The position numbers were made by a program, and so were the translations under genes. Shown one piece after another: positions 1 to 5,023 of a DNA stretch of 5,023 bases. The notes below the pieces were generated by a model that was not told the DNA's origin, did not search any database, and saw only the letters and a program-made list of their open reading frames with translations. Numbering within the stretch: position 1 is the stretch's first letter; each line of letters opens with the position of its first letter. This DNA is from Methyloprofundus sp. (GTDB lineage: Bacteria > Pseudomonadota > Gammaproteobacteria > Methylococcales > Methylomonadaceae), in NCBI GenBank assembly GCA_013138555.1, contig WTCN01000053.1, positions 1-5,023 on the forward strand, in the 5' to 3' direction.

Positions 1-1
1 T

Positions 2-64
2 ACATTTATTAGCGCGGGTCTGATGTCACTTGGCTTCATGGCTTTCTCTGGAATTCAACTTTAA
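2..64 (+). CDS. nqrE: NqrE, C-terminal tail (partial, 5' end outside window)
   Basis: Only the last 20 codons and the TAA stop (62-64) are present. The encoded tail ends GLMSLGFMAFSGIQL, which closely resembles the C-terminus of NqrE proteins such as those of Vibrio, as I remember them. NqrE is an integral inner-membrane subunit of Na+-NQR. With NqrD it forms the membrane pair that holds an iron-sulfur centre on the electron path from NqrF to NqrC. The tail lies 12 bases before nqrF in the same direction, the usual operon order, which supports the call despite the short length. Nothing can be said about its start or its transmembrane helices from this window. Confidence 0.9.
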   Translation, partial: TFISAGLMSLGFMAFSGIQL

Positions 65-76
65 GAAGGTATCGTA

Positions 77-1297
77 ATGCTAGAGATTGCATTAGGAATT
101 ATTATTTTCACGGTGATCGTGATTGCATTGGTGTTTGTTATTATCGGTGCAAAGAGTCAATTAGTTGCCTCTGGAGATGTTGAAATTCTTATCAATGATG
201 AGAAAAAGATTCATGTTCCAGTCGGTGGCAAATTATTAACTGCACTAGCCGATAATGGCTTATTTGTCCCATCTGCCTGTGGTGGCGGGGGTACATGTGC
301 ACAATGTAAAGTAAAAATCCATTCAGGCGGCGGCGAAATCCTACCCACTGAATTAGGGCATATTACGAAACGTGAAGCAGCAGAAGGCGAGCGTCTAGCT
401 TGTCAGGTTGCGATTAAACATGACATGAAGCTAGAAGTCGAAGACAGTGTTTTCGGTGTTAAAAAGTGGGAATGTACGGTTAAATCCAACAACAACGTTG
501 CAACATTTATTAAAGAGCTAGTACTGGAATTGCCTAACGGCGAGGAAATTAAGTACGAAGCAGGTGGTTATATTCAAATCGAATGTCCTCCTCATATTGC
601 GAAATACTCTGATTTTGAGATTGAAGAAGAGTTCCGAGGTGATTGGGATAAATACGATTTATGGCGTTATGTGTCAGATGTAAAAGAAGAGGCACTGCGT
701 GCTTATTCTATGGCTTCTTATCCTGAGGAAAAAGAAATCATGCTGAATGTACGTATTGCCACACCACCACCTGGTGCGCCTGATTCAGTACCGCCAGGTA
801 TTATGTCATCGTACATTTTTGATCTGAAACCAGGTGATAAATGTACCGTATCAGGCCCTTATGGTGAGTTCTACGCGAAGAAGACTAATGCAGAAATGGT
901 CTTTATCGGTGGTGGAGCAGGTATGGCACCGATGCGTTCGCATTTATTTAATCAGTTACGTACTCTGAAAACTGATCGTAAGATCACTTTCTGGTATGGT
1001 GCACGTAGTAAGCGTGAAATGTTCTATGTAGAAGATTTCGATATGCTAGCACGTGAGAATGATAACTTTGAGTGGCATGTCGGTTTATCTGATCCACTAC
1101 CAGAGGACAACTGGGAAGGTTACACAGGTTTTATTCATAACATTTTGTTGGAAGAGTTTATTAAAAACCATCCAGCACCAGAAGATTGTGAATTCTACAT
1201 GTGTGGACCGCCTATGATGAACTCAGCGGTTATCAATATGCTGATTGAAAATGGTGTAGAGCCAGAAAATATCATGTTAGATGATTTTGGTGGCTAA
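77..1297 (+). CDS. nqrF: Na+-translocating NADH:quinone reductase subunit F
   Basis: This is the NADH-oxidising subunit of Na+-NQR: it takes electrons from cytoplasmic NADH onto FAD and passes them through a 2Fe-2S centre into the membrane subunits that drive sodium export. The 406-residue length is normal for the family. Residues 3-23 are a single N-terminal membrane helix. A plant-type ferredoxin domain follows, with cysteines at 68, 74, 77 and 109 (SACGGGGTCAQC and LACQ). The ferredoxin reductase-like part has the FAD motif RAYS at 208-211, the nucleotide-binding GGGAGMAP at 278-285, YMCGPPMM at 374-381 with the conserved cysteine near NADH, and the C-terminal DDFGG. The ATG at 77 is preceded by GAAGG (65-69) at 7 bases, so the start is well supported. 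It follows nqrE closely and is the last structural subunit gene. All key residues are present. Confidence 0.98.
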   Translation: MLEIALGIIIFTVIVIALVFVIIGAKSQLVASGDVEILINDEKKIHVPVGGKLLTALADNGLFVPSACGGGGTCAQCKVKIHSGGGEILPTELGHITKREAAEGERLACQVAIKHDMKLEVEDSVFGVKKWECTVKSNNNVATFIKELVLELPNGEEIKYEAGGYIQIECPPHIAKYSDFEIEEEFRGDWDKYDLWRYVSDVKEEALRAYSMASYPEEKEIMLNVRIATPPPGAPDSVPPGIMSSYIFDLKPGDKCTVSGPYGEFYAKKTNAEMVFIGGGAGMAPMRSHLFNQLRTLKTDRKITFWYGARSKREMFYVEDFDMLARENDNFEWHVGLSDPLPEDNWEGYTGFIHNILLEEFIKNHPAPEDCEFYMCGPPMMNSAVINMLIENGVEPENIMLDDFGG

Positions 1298-1371
1298 ACC
1301 TAAGTAGTGATTGTAGGGTGGGTGCAAGCTCGCCCTACAGTTTTACGTTAAATTGATCGTAAAAATAGACA
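1298..1371 (+). promoter_or_regulatory. nqrF-apbE intergenic region with two tandem hairpins
   Basis: These 74 bases are occupied by two adjacent inverted repeats: the TGTAGGG hairpin at 1312-1339 and a second at 1341-1364, where TTTTACG (1341-1347) pairs with CGTAAAA (1358-1364) across a 10-base loop. The second hairpin ends 7 bases before the apbE ATG, and no clear Shine-Dalgarno sequence precedes that start. I infer that this spacer lowers expression of apbE and nqrM relative to the structural subunits, which would suit catalytic maturation factors. I see no convincing promoter here, so read-through from nqrF is the simplest model. Confidence 0.4.
1312..1344 (+). terminator. Hairpin after nqrF, possible weak terminator or attenuator
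   Basis: TGTAGGG at 1312-1318 pairs with CCCTACA at 1333-1339. In RNA the stem can continue inward through G-U and G-C pairs to 12 pairs (three wobbles), closed by a GCAA tetraloop (1324-1327) of the stable GNRA type. Only four T residues follow (1341-1344), so as an intrinsic terminator it is weak. The TGTAGGGTG end matches the palindrome at 3296-3373, so it may equally be a copy of a dispersed repeat that acts as an attenuator within the operon. Confidence 0.5.
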
Positions 1372-2442
1372 ATGAATATGCAAAATAAAACCTTTAAACG
1401 AGGATTAGGCTTGAGCTTAATTCTCGTTTTTTTGCTTTCAGGCTGTAGTAATAATGACAGTGCGAATGAAAGTGCAGCGAATGCCTACCCTTTTAGTTAT
1501 TCTGATACCACGATGGGAACGAGTTTTTCTATCAAAGTCAGCCAGCTGCCCACTGGAGTAAGACCCAAAAAAGTTAAAATCGCAATCAGAGAAAAACTAG
1601 AACAAATTAATCAGCAGATGTCTACGTATATAACAGACTCTGAACTCTCAAGGATTAATTCTTCAACAGATATGACCTCACGTTTTATTTCTGAAGGCTT
1701 ATATAAAGTCGTAGAGACAGCTCAAGAGATCAATCATCTATCTGAAGGTGCTTATGACATAACCGTAGGGTCTTTAGTTAATTTATGGGGCTTTGGTCCA
1801 AGTAAGGCTTTATCACACACACCTAAAGATGAAGATATTCAAAAACTACTCGCCGATGTAGGTTCTGATAAAATTGTGTTAACAGCGCGCTTACACACAT
1901 TAAGTAAAACACGACCGAATCTCTATATGGATTTATCTTCGCTTGCCAAAGGCTATGCGGTTGATGAGATAGCAGCGATATTAGATGCATTAAAGATCAC
2001 CCATTATATGGTCGAAATTGGTGGTGAGCTAAATATTAAAGGTAAAAATAAACAAGGAAAAAATTGGCGTATCGGCGTAGAAGCCCCTAATGCTAAAAAG
2101 CGTGAGTTATTACGTGTCTTGCCTATTTCAGATATAGCGATGGCAACGTCGGGTGATTACCGTAATTATTTTGAGCAGGATGGGCAGCGTTTTTCACACA
2201 CTATAGACCCAAGAACAGGCTATCCTATTACACATAAACTGGTATCGGTGACAGTTTTGGGGGATACTACGATGAAAGCGGATGCTTGGGCAACAGCCTT
2301 AATGGTTTTAGGTCCTGAAAAAGGTTATCAAATCGCTGAGCAACAAAAATTAGCGGTATTATTTATTAGTAAAATGGGCGCGGGGTTTTTAGAGCAAGAA
2401 ACGCCTTTATTTACTGAATATACGAAGAGAAAGGGGCAGTAA
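1372..2442 (+). CDS. apbE: FAD:protein FMN transferase ApbE (lipoprotein, NQR flavinylation)
   Basis: ApbE uses FAD to attach FMN covalently to a threonine of target proteins; beside the nqr genes its targets are NqrB and NqrC. The 356-residue protein starts with a lipoprotein signal: basic residues 6-10, a hydrophobic stretch 11-22, and lipobox LSGC with Cys25. Serine after the cysteine suggests outer-membrane sorting. Family motifs occur in order: MGTSFSIKV (48-56), MSTY...SELSRIN (83-96), EGAYDITVG (125-133), DLSSLAKGYAVD (187-198), EIGGEL (215-220), ATSGDYRNYF (259-268), SHTIDPRTGYP (275-285) and ADAWATA (303-309), whose Asp304 and Thr308 correspond to the magnesium-binding positions of the family. 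The start is uncertain between ATG 1372 and ATG 1378; neither has a clear ribosome binding site, and both keep the signal peptide. It overlaps nqrM by one base. Confidence 0.96.
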   Translation: MNMQNKTFKRGLGLSLILVFLLSGCSNNDSANESAANAYPFSYSDTTMGTSFSIKVSQLPTGVRPKKVKIAIREKLEQINQQMSTYITDSELSRINSSTDMTSRFISEGLYKVVETAQEINHLSEGAYDITVGSLVNLWGFGPSKALSHTPKDEDIQKLLADVGSDKIVLTARLHTLSKTRPNLYMDLSSLAKGYAVDEIAAILDALKITHYMVEIGGELNIKGKNKQGKNWRIGVEAPNAKKRELLRVLPISDIAMATSGDYRNYFEQDGQRFSHTIDPRTGYPITHKLVSVTVLGDTTMKADAWATALMVLGPEKGYQIAEQQKLAVLFISKMGAGFLEQETPLFTEYTKRKGQ

Positions 2443-2633
2443 TGATTTATTTTTTAGTAACATTTGCATTTATGATATTAGTGATCGTGGTCATGGCTGT
2501 CGGTGTGATCTTTGGTCGTAATGCCATTAAGGGTTCTTGCGGTGGTGCAGGCGCAGGTGATTGTGTTTGTATAGAAAAATGCGATAAAAGAAAAAAATTG
2601 GATGCTGAAATTGAGGCAGAAGTAGCCACTTAA
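2442..2633 (+). CDS. nqrM: Na+-NQR maturation protein NqrM (DUF539)
   Basis: NqrM is a small membrane protein needed for assembly of active Na+-NQR; published work on Vibrio proposes that it supplies iron for the metal centre in the NqrD-NqrE pair. The 63-residue product has one N-terminal membrane helix (about 3-24), then a cysteine cluster at Cys33 (GSCGG), Cys41, Cys43 and Cys47 (CVCIEKCD), then a charged tail. I recall that Cys33 was the most important of these in Vibrio. The protein is at the short end for the family but keeps all four cysteines. Its ATG shares one base with the apbE TAA, and AAGGGG at 2431-2436 lies 5 bases upstream, a strong site, which points to translational coupling with apbE. 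Confidence 0.95.
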   Translation: MIYFLVTFAFMILVIVVMAVGVIFGRNAIKGSCGGAGAGDCVCIEKCDKRKKLDAEIEAEVAT

Positions 2634-2728
2634 ACAGCCATTTATTGGATACCTTGTTACGCAAAAGGAATGAGTACGATTAAGTGCCCTTTCCTTAGTG
2701 TTAGTGATTGAATATTAAGGAGAAAACT
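2634..2728. other. nqrM-CBS gene spacer
   Basis: The 95-base gap contains the ribosome binding site of the next gene (AAGGAG, 2717-2722). AAGGAA (2665-2670) and TTCCTT (2691-2696) could form a weak 6-bp stem with a 20-base loop. TTGTTA (2654-2659) and TACGAT (2675-2680) resemble promoter boxes but are only 15 bases apart, so I do not call a promoter. Whether the CBS gene is transcribed with the nqr operon cannot be decided from sequence. Confidence 0.4.
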
Positions 2729-3124
2729 ATGTTAGCAAAAATTACAGTAGCAGATTTTATGACTAAACGCTTAGTTAAATTGACTCAAGAGATGACTGGC
2801 GTAGCGGCGATAAAAAAAATTCTGGATCATAAAATAACAGGCGCTCCCGTCTTTGATGAGCATGACAAAATCATCGGTATCTTTTCTGAAAAAGACGCGC
2901 TGAAAATGGTTTTAGAAGTGGCTTATAATCAAAGTAGCGCGGGAAATGTAACTGAATATATGACCTCAGAAGTCGTGCACGTAGAAGCTGAAATGAGTAT
3001 TGTTGATTTAGCAGAAAAGTTTGAAGGCTCTTCAGTGAGAAGTTTTCCTGTGTATAAAGATCAAGAGCTAGTGGGTATCATTAGCCGTACTGATGTATTG
3101 CGTGCTTTAGTGAGTACGACATAG
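2729..3124 (+). CDS. Small stand-alone protein with two CBS domains
   Basis: The 131-residue protein is almost entirely a Bateman module made of two CBS domains, about residues 5-60 and 72-128. The diagnostic strands are ITGAPVFDEHDKIIGIFSEKDAL (36-58) in the first and the matching SFPVYKDQELVGIISRTDVLR stretch (about 105-125) in the second. No enzyme, DNA-binding or membrane domain is attached. CBS pairs usually bind adenine nucleotides such as AMP, ATP or S-adenosylmethionine, so a nucleotide or energy-state sensor acting on a partner is likely, but the ligand and partner are unknown. I chose ATG 2729 because AAGGAG (2717-2722) lies 6 bases upstream; an in-frame TTG at 2708 would add seven residues but puts the ribosome binding site inside the gene. 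It lies 95 bases after nqrM in the same direction, so a link to respiration is possible but unproven. Confidence 0.9.
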   Translation: MLAKITVADFMTKRLVKLTQEMTGVAAIKKILDHKITGAPVFDEHDKIIGIFSEKDALKMVLEVAYNQSSAGNVTEYMTSEVVHVEAEMSIVDLAEKFEGSSVRSFPVYKDQELVGIISRTDVLRALVSTT

Positions 3125-3157
3125 TATTTATTGAACACTTGGTCAGTCCTGTAGATA

Positions 3158-3196
3158 GGCTTAGCTTTTTCTTGTATAGCAATAAAAAGTTAAGCC
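3158..3196. repeat. Long hairpin after the CBS gene (13-bp stem)
   Basis: The arm at 3158-3170 (GGCTTAGCTTTTT) pairs with 3184-3196 (AAAAAGTTAAGCC) across a 13-base loop. There is a single non-Watson-Crick position, which is a G-U wobble in the + strand RNA. No T-run follows the outer end of the stem on either strand, so it is not a classical intrinsic terminator. It may protect the 3' end of the CBS mRNA or be a REP-like repeat. The structure is certain from the sequence; the role is not. Confidence 0.7.
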
Positions 3197-3203
3197 GATA
3201 TTT

Positions 3204-3233
3204 GATACTTTAAAGCTTGCAAGTATTCTTTTT
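3204..3233 (+). terminator. Candidate intrinsic terminator of the CBS gene
   Basis: ATACTT (3205-3210) pairs with AAGTAT (3221-3226), extended by a possible G-U pair between 3204 and 3227, around a 10-base loop. A run of five T residues follows at 3229-3233. The stem is short and AT-rich, so the termination strength would be modest. The position, 80 bases after the CBS stop and before the mobile element, is sensible for a 3' end. Confidence 0.4.
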
Positions 3234-3259
3234 ATCCCTGAGTAGCCAAATATCCCCCA

Positions 3260-3269
3260 CCCTTTCATC
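3260..3269. repeat. Target-site duplication, left copy
   Basis: CCCTTTCATC at 3260-3269 directly abuts the left inverted repeat and recurs exactly at 3437-3446. The first two C residues could instead be chance identity with the terminal CC of the element, in which case the duplication is the 8 bases CTTTCATC (3262-3269 and 3439-3446). Confidence 0.8.
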
Positions 3270-3438
3270 GGCTACAAATTTAAGACGGGACAATATGTAG
3301 GGTGCATTCCATGCACCTCTTGGAGCCGCCGAGATTTACGTGCTAGCAAGGGTGCATGGAATGGCACCCTACAAAATCAAGCGTTGTTTGAGGTAAAAGA
3401 TGAGTCTCACCCGCCTGTTCCGTCTTAAGTTGGTAGCC
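3270..3438. mobile_element. MITE-like non-autonomous transposable element, about 169 bp
   Basis: Terminal inverted repeats of 23 bases lie at 3270-3292 (beginning GGCTAC) and 3416-3438 (ending GTAGCC) and agree at 20 of 23 positions when one is reverse-complemented; the core TTAAGACGG is identical. The pair is flanked by an exact direct repeat of 8-10 bases, the signature of transposition. There is no transposase gene inside, so it must have been moved in trans by an enzyme recognising GGCTAC-type ends. I cannot assign the family: several IS families make 8-10 bp duplications. It sits 62 bases before ptuA and carries a second long palindrome placed off-centre, 3 bases from the left repeat and 42 from the right. 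It also contributes the ribosome binding site and first codons of a short ORF reaching ptuA. Confidence 0.8.
3296..3373. repeat. Nested TGTAGGGTGC palindromic repeat
   Basis: The 22-base arm at 3296-3317 pairs with the 23-base arm at 3351-3373 along its full length apart from one extra base in the right arm. The outer ends are TGTAGGGTGC and GCACCCTACA, enclosing a 33-base centre that itself contains the palindrome TGCTAGCA (3341-3348). Folded as RNA or single-stranded DNA it would be a very stable hairpin. The same TGTAGGG end forms the hairpin at 1312-1339. Repeats with such ends are, from general familiarity, common in intergenic regions of many Proteobacteria. Confidence 0.8.
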
Positions 3439-3510
3439 CTTTCATCTTCTATTTTATTGTATTCAGTTCAATTGAAAATCATTCATAAAGTTAAAGTATT
3501 ATGCAGATAA
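3400..3510 (+). CDS. Possible 36-codon leader ORF running into ptuA
   Basis: ATG at 3400 is preceded by GAGG (3390-3393) at 6 bases, better than the site of the annotated downstream gene. The frame stays open for 36 codons out of the MITE, through its right inverted repeat, and stops at TAA 3508-3510, 10 bases inside ptuA. The peptide begins MSLTRLFRLKLVALSSSILL and is basic and partly hydrophobic; I recognise no family. The likely use, if any, is translational coupling: ribosomes ending here could re-initiate at the ptuA ATG (3501), which has only a weak site. It may also be a chance ORF, as 36 codons is well within random expectation. Confidence 0.3.
   Translation: MSLTRLFRLKLVALSSSILLYSVQLKIIHKVKVLCR
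3437..3446. repeat. Target-site duplication, right copy
   Basis: This is the second exact copy of CCCTTTCATC, immediately after the GTAG of the right inverted repeat. Its first two bases overlap the terminal CC of the element, so the true boundary is ambiguous by two bases. Confidence 0.8.
3439..3500 (+). promoter_or_regulatory. AT-rich upstream region of ptuA
   Basis: These 62 bases between the MITE and ptuA are strongly AT-rich and contain a perfect palindrome TTCAATTGAA (3467-3476), a possible operator. A weak promoter candidate pairs TTGGTA (3430-3435, inside the MITE end) with TTTTAT (3452-3457) at 16 bases. No strong Shine-Dalgarno sequence precedes the ATG at 3501; the nearest purine stretch is TAAAG at 3492-3496. 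Confidence 0.3.
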
Positions 3511-4832
3511 ATAAGTTAGTGATAGAAAATTTTAAATTATTTTCCAAGCAAGAATTTATTTTTAATACTCAGTTTAATTTAATTATTGGGGTTAATGGCA
3601 GTGGTAAAACTTCTTTATTAAATGCCTTAGCTGTTGCTTTGGGGGGCTGGGCGCATGTTTATAGCAAGAATGAAAAAAACCTTAGACCTATTTTAGAGAG
3701 TGAAATCAGAGAAATTCAAATTGATAATCGCTTTGATAAAAGTAAAAGAGTGGTTATCCGTGCGGTAGGGAGAGTATTAGCTGTTAATCGGTTGAAGGTT
3801 AGAGGTACTGAAGGAATAGAGTGGGCTAGATCGCGTATTGAAGGGCAGGAAGGTACAGATACTTGGTATCCCAGCCAAATACAGAATGATCCCTACACAA
3901 TTAAGTTTAATGACTTGCCTCAAGAGATATTGAATTATATTGAGTCAGGGGGGGCTTTTGATTTACCTCTCATTGCATTTTATGAGTGTAACCGTCTTTG
4001 GCTAGCAAAAAATAAACTTAATATTGAAGACTCTGCTAAAGTCCAATATTCTCGATTTGATCCCTATATAGATTGCTTTCATACAGGGGCAGATCATCAT
4101 GCGATAGGTGAGTGGTTATTAAAGCATGAGCTAGCTTCACTTCAACAAAAAAAAGAAACCCCCGTTTTACAGTCCATTAAAAATGCAGCGATTGCTGCGT
4201 TAGAAAACTGTACTGGCTTTAGGTTTGATTTTGAACAAAGTCGGGTGATGGTTGAGTTTGAAAATGATATTCATATTCCTTTTGAGCATTTAAGTGATGG
4301 TCAGCGAACAATTTTGGGCTTGTTTTGTGATATTGCGCGACGTGCCGCTATTTTAAATCCACATTTTGCAGGTAAGGCAAGTGCTGAAACTAAAGGTATT
4401 GTCTTAATTGATGAGCTTGACCTGCATTTACACCTGAAGTGGCAAAGACGGATTATTGAAGATTTACGCCGTGTATTTCCTAATATACAATTTATATGCA
4501 CGACACATTCACCGTTTTTAATTCAGTCACTACGCTCTAGTGAAGAGTTAATTATGCTAGAGGGTGAGCCTTTATCGGACTATGAAAGCAAAAGTATTGC
4601 AGAAATTGCAAAAAATATGGGAGTTAACCACCCTGATGTGAGTGTGCGCTATGAGGAAATGAAACAGGCGGCAAAAAGCTATTTACAATTACTCGATGAA
4701 ACAGATTTAAGCCCAGAAGCCAAACAGCAGGAATATAAAAAACAATTAGCAAACCTAGTCTCTCCTTATGCAGATAACCCAGCTTATCAAGCATTTTTGG
4801 AATTAAAATATGCGGTAAAAATGGGCGAATAA
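3501..4832 (+). CDS. ptuA: AAA/ABC-like ATPase of a Septu-type defence pair (PtuA-like)
   Basis: This 443-residue SMC/ABC-like ATPase resembles the COG3950 and PtuA group. It opens with the typical MQINKLVIENFKLF strand and has Walker A GVNGSGKTS (30-38, Lys36), signature LSDGQ (264-268), Walker B IVLIDELDLHLH (300-311, Asp304 and Glu305) and the switch histidine in TTHSPF (334-339). Residues about 60-240 form the variable arm between the ATPase halves; about 360-443 is a charged, probably helical tail. A TAA in frame at 3492-3494 rules out a start upstream. In Septu, PtuA forms the ATPase scaffold that controls the HNH nuclease PtuB, and the same pair is the effector of retron Ec78. Here the HNH gene follows after two bases. 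No TOPRIM domain is seen, so it is not an OLD-type nuclease. The protein seems shorter than the PtuA versions I know. ATPase class is certain; the Septu assignment rests on the partner. Confidence 0.85.
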   Translation: MQINKLVIENFKLFSKQEFIFNTQFNLIIGVNGSGKTSLLNALAVALGGWAHVYSKNEKNLRPILESEIREIQIDNRFDKSKRVVIRAVGRVLAVNRLKVRGTEGIEWARSRIEGQEGTDTWYPSQIQNDPYTIKFNDLPQEILNYIESGGAFDLPLIAFYECNRLWLAKNKLNIEDSAKVQYSRFDPYIDCFHTGADHHAIGEWLLKHELASLQQKKETPVLQSIKNAAIAALENCTGFRFDFEQSRVMVEFENDIHIPFEHLSDGQRTILGLFCDIARRAAILNPHFAGKASAETKGIVLIDELDLHLHLKWQRRIIEDLRRVFPNIQFICTTHSPFLIQSLRSSEELIMLEGEPLSDYESKSIAEIAKNMGVNHPDVSVRYEEMKQAAKSYLQLLDETDLSPEAKQQEYKKQLANLVSPYADNPAYQAFLELKYAVKMGE

Positions 4833-4834
4833 AT

Positions 4835-5023
4835 ATGCGACCTGTCAGACGAGGTGCTTCTCCTAAAGCGGAAGATTATGAGGATTATAGTGATGCAAAA
4901 ACGGATCTTATTAGTCGTATTTCTTCGGGGCAGTTTAAGGAAAGGCATATTGCTGCCTATTGTAGTTATTGTGAACGGAAGATTGATACTAATTTAGCGG
5001 TAGAGCACATTGAGCCTAAAAAA
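4835..5023 (+). CDS. ptuB: HNH endonuclease PtuB-like (partial, 3' end outside window)
   Basis: The first 63 codons are open to the window edge. The start MRPVRRGASPKAEDYEDY and the AYCSYCERKI and NLAVEHIEPK motifs match the TIGR02646-type HNH proteins that include the PtuB effector of retron Ec78. Cys43 and Cys46 form a zinc-binding CxxC, and His58 in the EHIEPK motif is the expected first HNH histidine. The remaining catalytic residues lie beyond the window. PtuB is a nuclease that acts with PtuA to stop phage infection; for the retron Ec78 pair, cleavage of a host tRNA has been reported. The ATG lies two bases after the ptuA stop, with only a poor binding site (GGGCG, 4823-4827), so coupled translation and a fixed subunit ratio are likely. 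Confidence 0.88.
   Translation, partial: MRPVRRGASPKAEDYEDYSDAKTDLISRISSGQFKERHIAAYCSYCERKIDTNLAVEHIEPKK

Noticed and set aside
2447..2629. 60-codon ORF on the minus strand opposite nqrM
   Set aside because: It lies entirely inside nqrM, which has a strong binding site and all family cysteines; the antisense product is low-complexity and resembles nothing known.
2708..2728. Upstream TTG start for the CBS protein
   Set aside because: It would place the AAGGAG ribosome binding site inside the gene; ATG 2729 has ideal spacing and begins the first CBS domain normally.
3242..3247. Extra GTAGCC hexamer just left of the MITE as a second element end
   Set aside because: The match to the MITE terminus does not extend beyond six bases, so it is most likely chance.
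3260..3446. CRISPR-like direct repeats
   Set aside because: There are only two direct copies of a 10-base sequence, placed exactly at the ends of an inverted-repeat element, so they are a target duplication.
3125..3500. Retron msr-msd non-coding RNA upstream of ptuA
   Set aside because: The paired segments are explained by a MITE with a target duplication and a dispersed palindrome, and no reverse transcriptase gene is present in the window.
3472..3502. Promoter TTGAAA (3472-3477) with TATTAT (3497-3502)
   Set aside because: The boxes look good but are 19 bases apart, and the second overlaps the ptuA ATG, so transcription would begin inside the gene.
4301..4501. 66-codon ORF on the minus strand inside ptuA
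   Set aside because: It is fully contained in the conserved signature and Walker B region of the ATPase, so it is a shadow of that coding sequence.

Overview
The window looks like the chromosome of an AT-rich gammaproteobacterium. The main evidence is the downstream end of a Na+-translocating NADH:quinone oxidoreductase (Na+-NQR) operon in the order usual for gammaproteobacteria: nqrE tail, nqrF, apbE, nqrM. No ribosomal RNA or other species-level marker is present, so I go no further than class level.

Bases 1-2633 are the respiratory block. NqrE (tail only) and NqrF are subunits of the sodium pump. ApbE is the lipoprotein flavinyltransferase that attaches FMN to NqrB and NqrC, and NqrM is the small cysteine-rich maturation factor thought to supply iron. 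The nqrF-apbE gap is filled by two adjacent hairpins that could reduce read-through into the maturation genes; apbE and nqrM overlap by one base. Bases 2729-3124 encode a small stand-alone protein with two CBS domains, a probable nucleotide sensor of unknown target.

Bases 3125-3500 are non-coding or nearly so, and repeat-rich. They hold a 13-bp-stem hairpin, a weak terminator candidate, and a roughly 169-bp transposase-less mobile element (MITE) with 23-bp imperfect terminal inverted repeats flanked by a direct target duplication. A second long palindrome sits inside it. The palindrome ends share TGTAGGGTG with the hairpin after nqrF, so one dispersed repeat family appears twice in this window. 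A 36-codon ORF with a good ribosome binding site starts inside the MITE and ends just inside the next gene.

Bases 3501-5023 hold the most notable cargo: an SMC/ABC-like AAA ATPase followed two bases later by the start of an HNH endonuclease of the PtuB type. This is the PtuA-PtuB pair of Septu anti-phage defence, also the effector pair of retron Ec78. No reverse transcriptase lies upstream, so it reads as a stand-alone Septu-like module placed behind a housekeeping operon, with the MITE at the boundary. The HNH gene runs off the end of the window.
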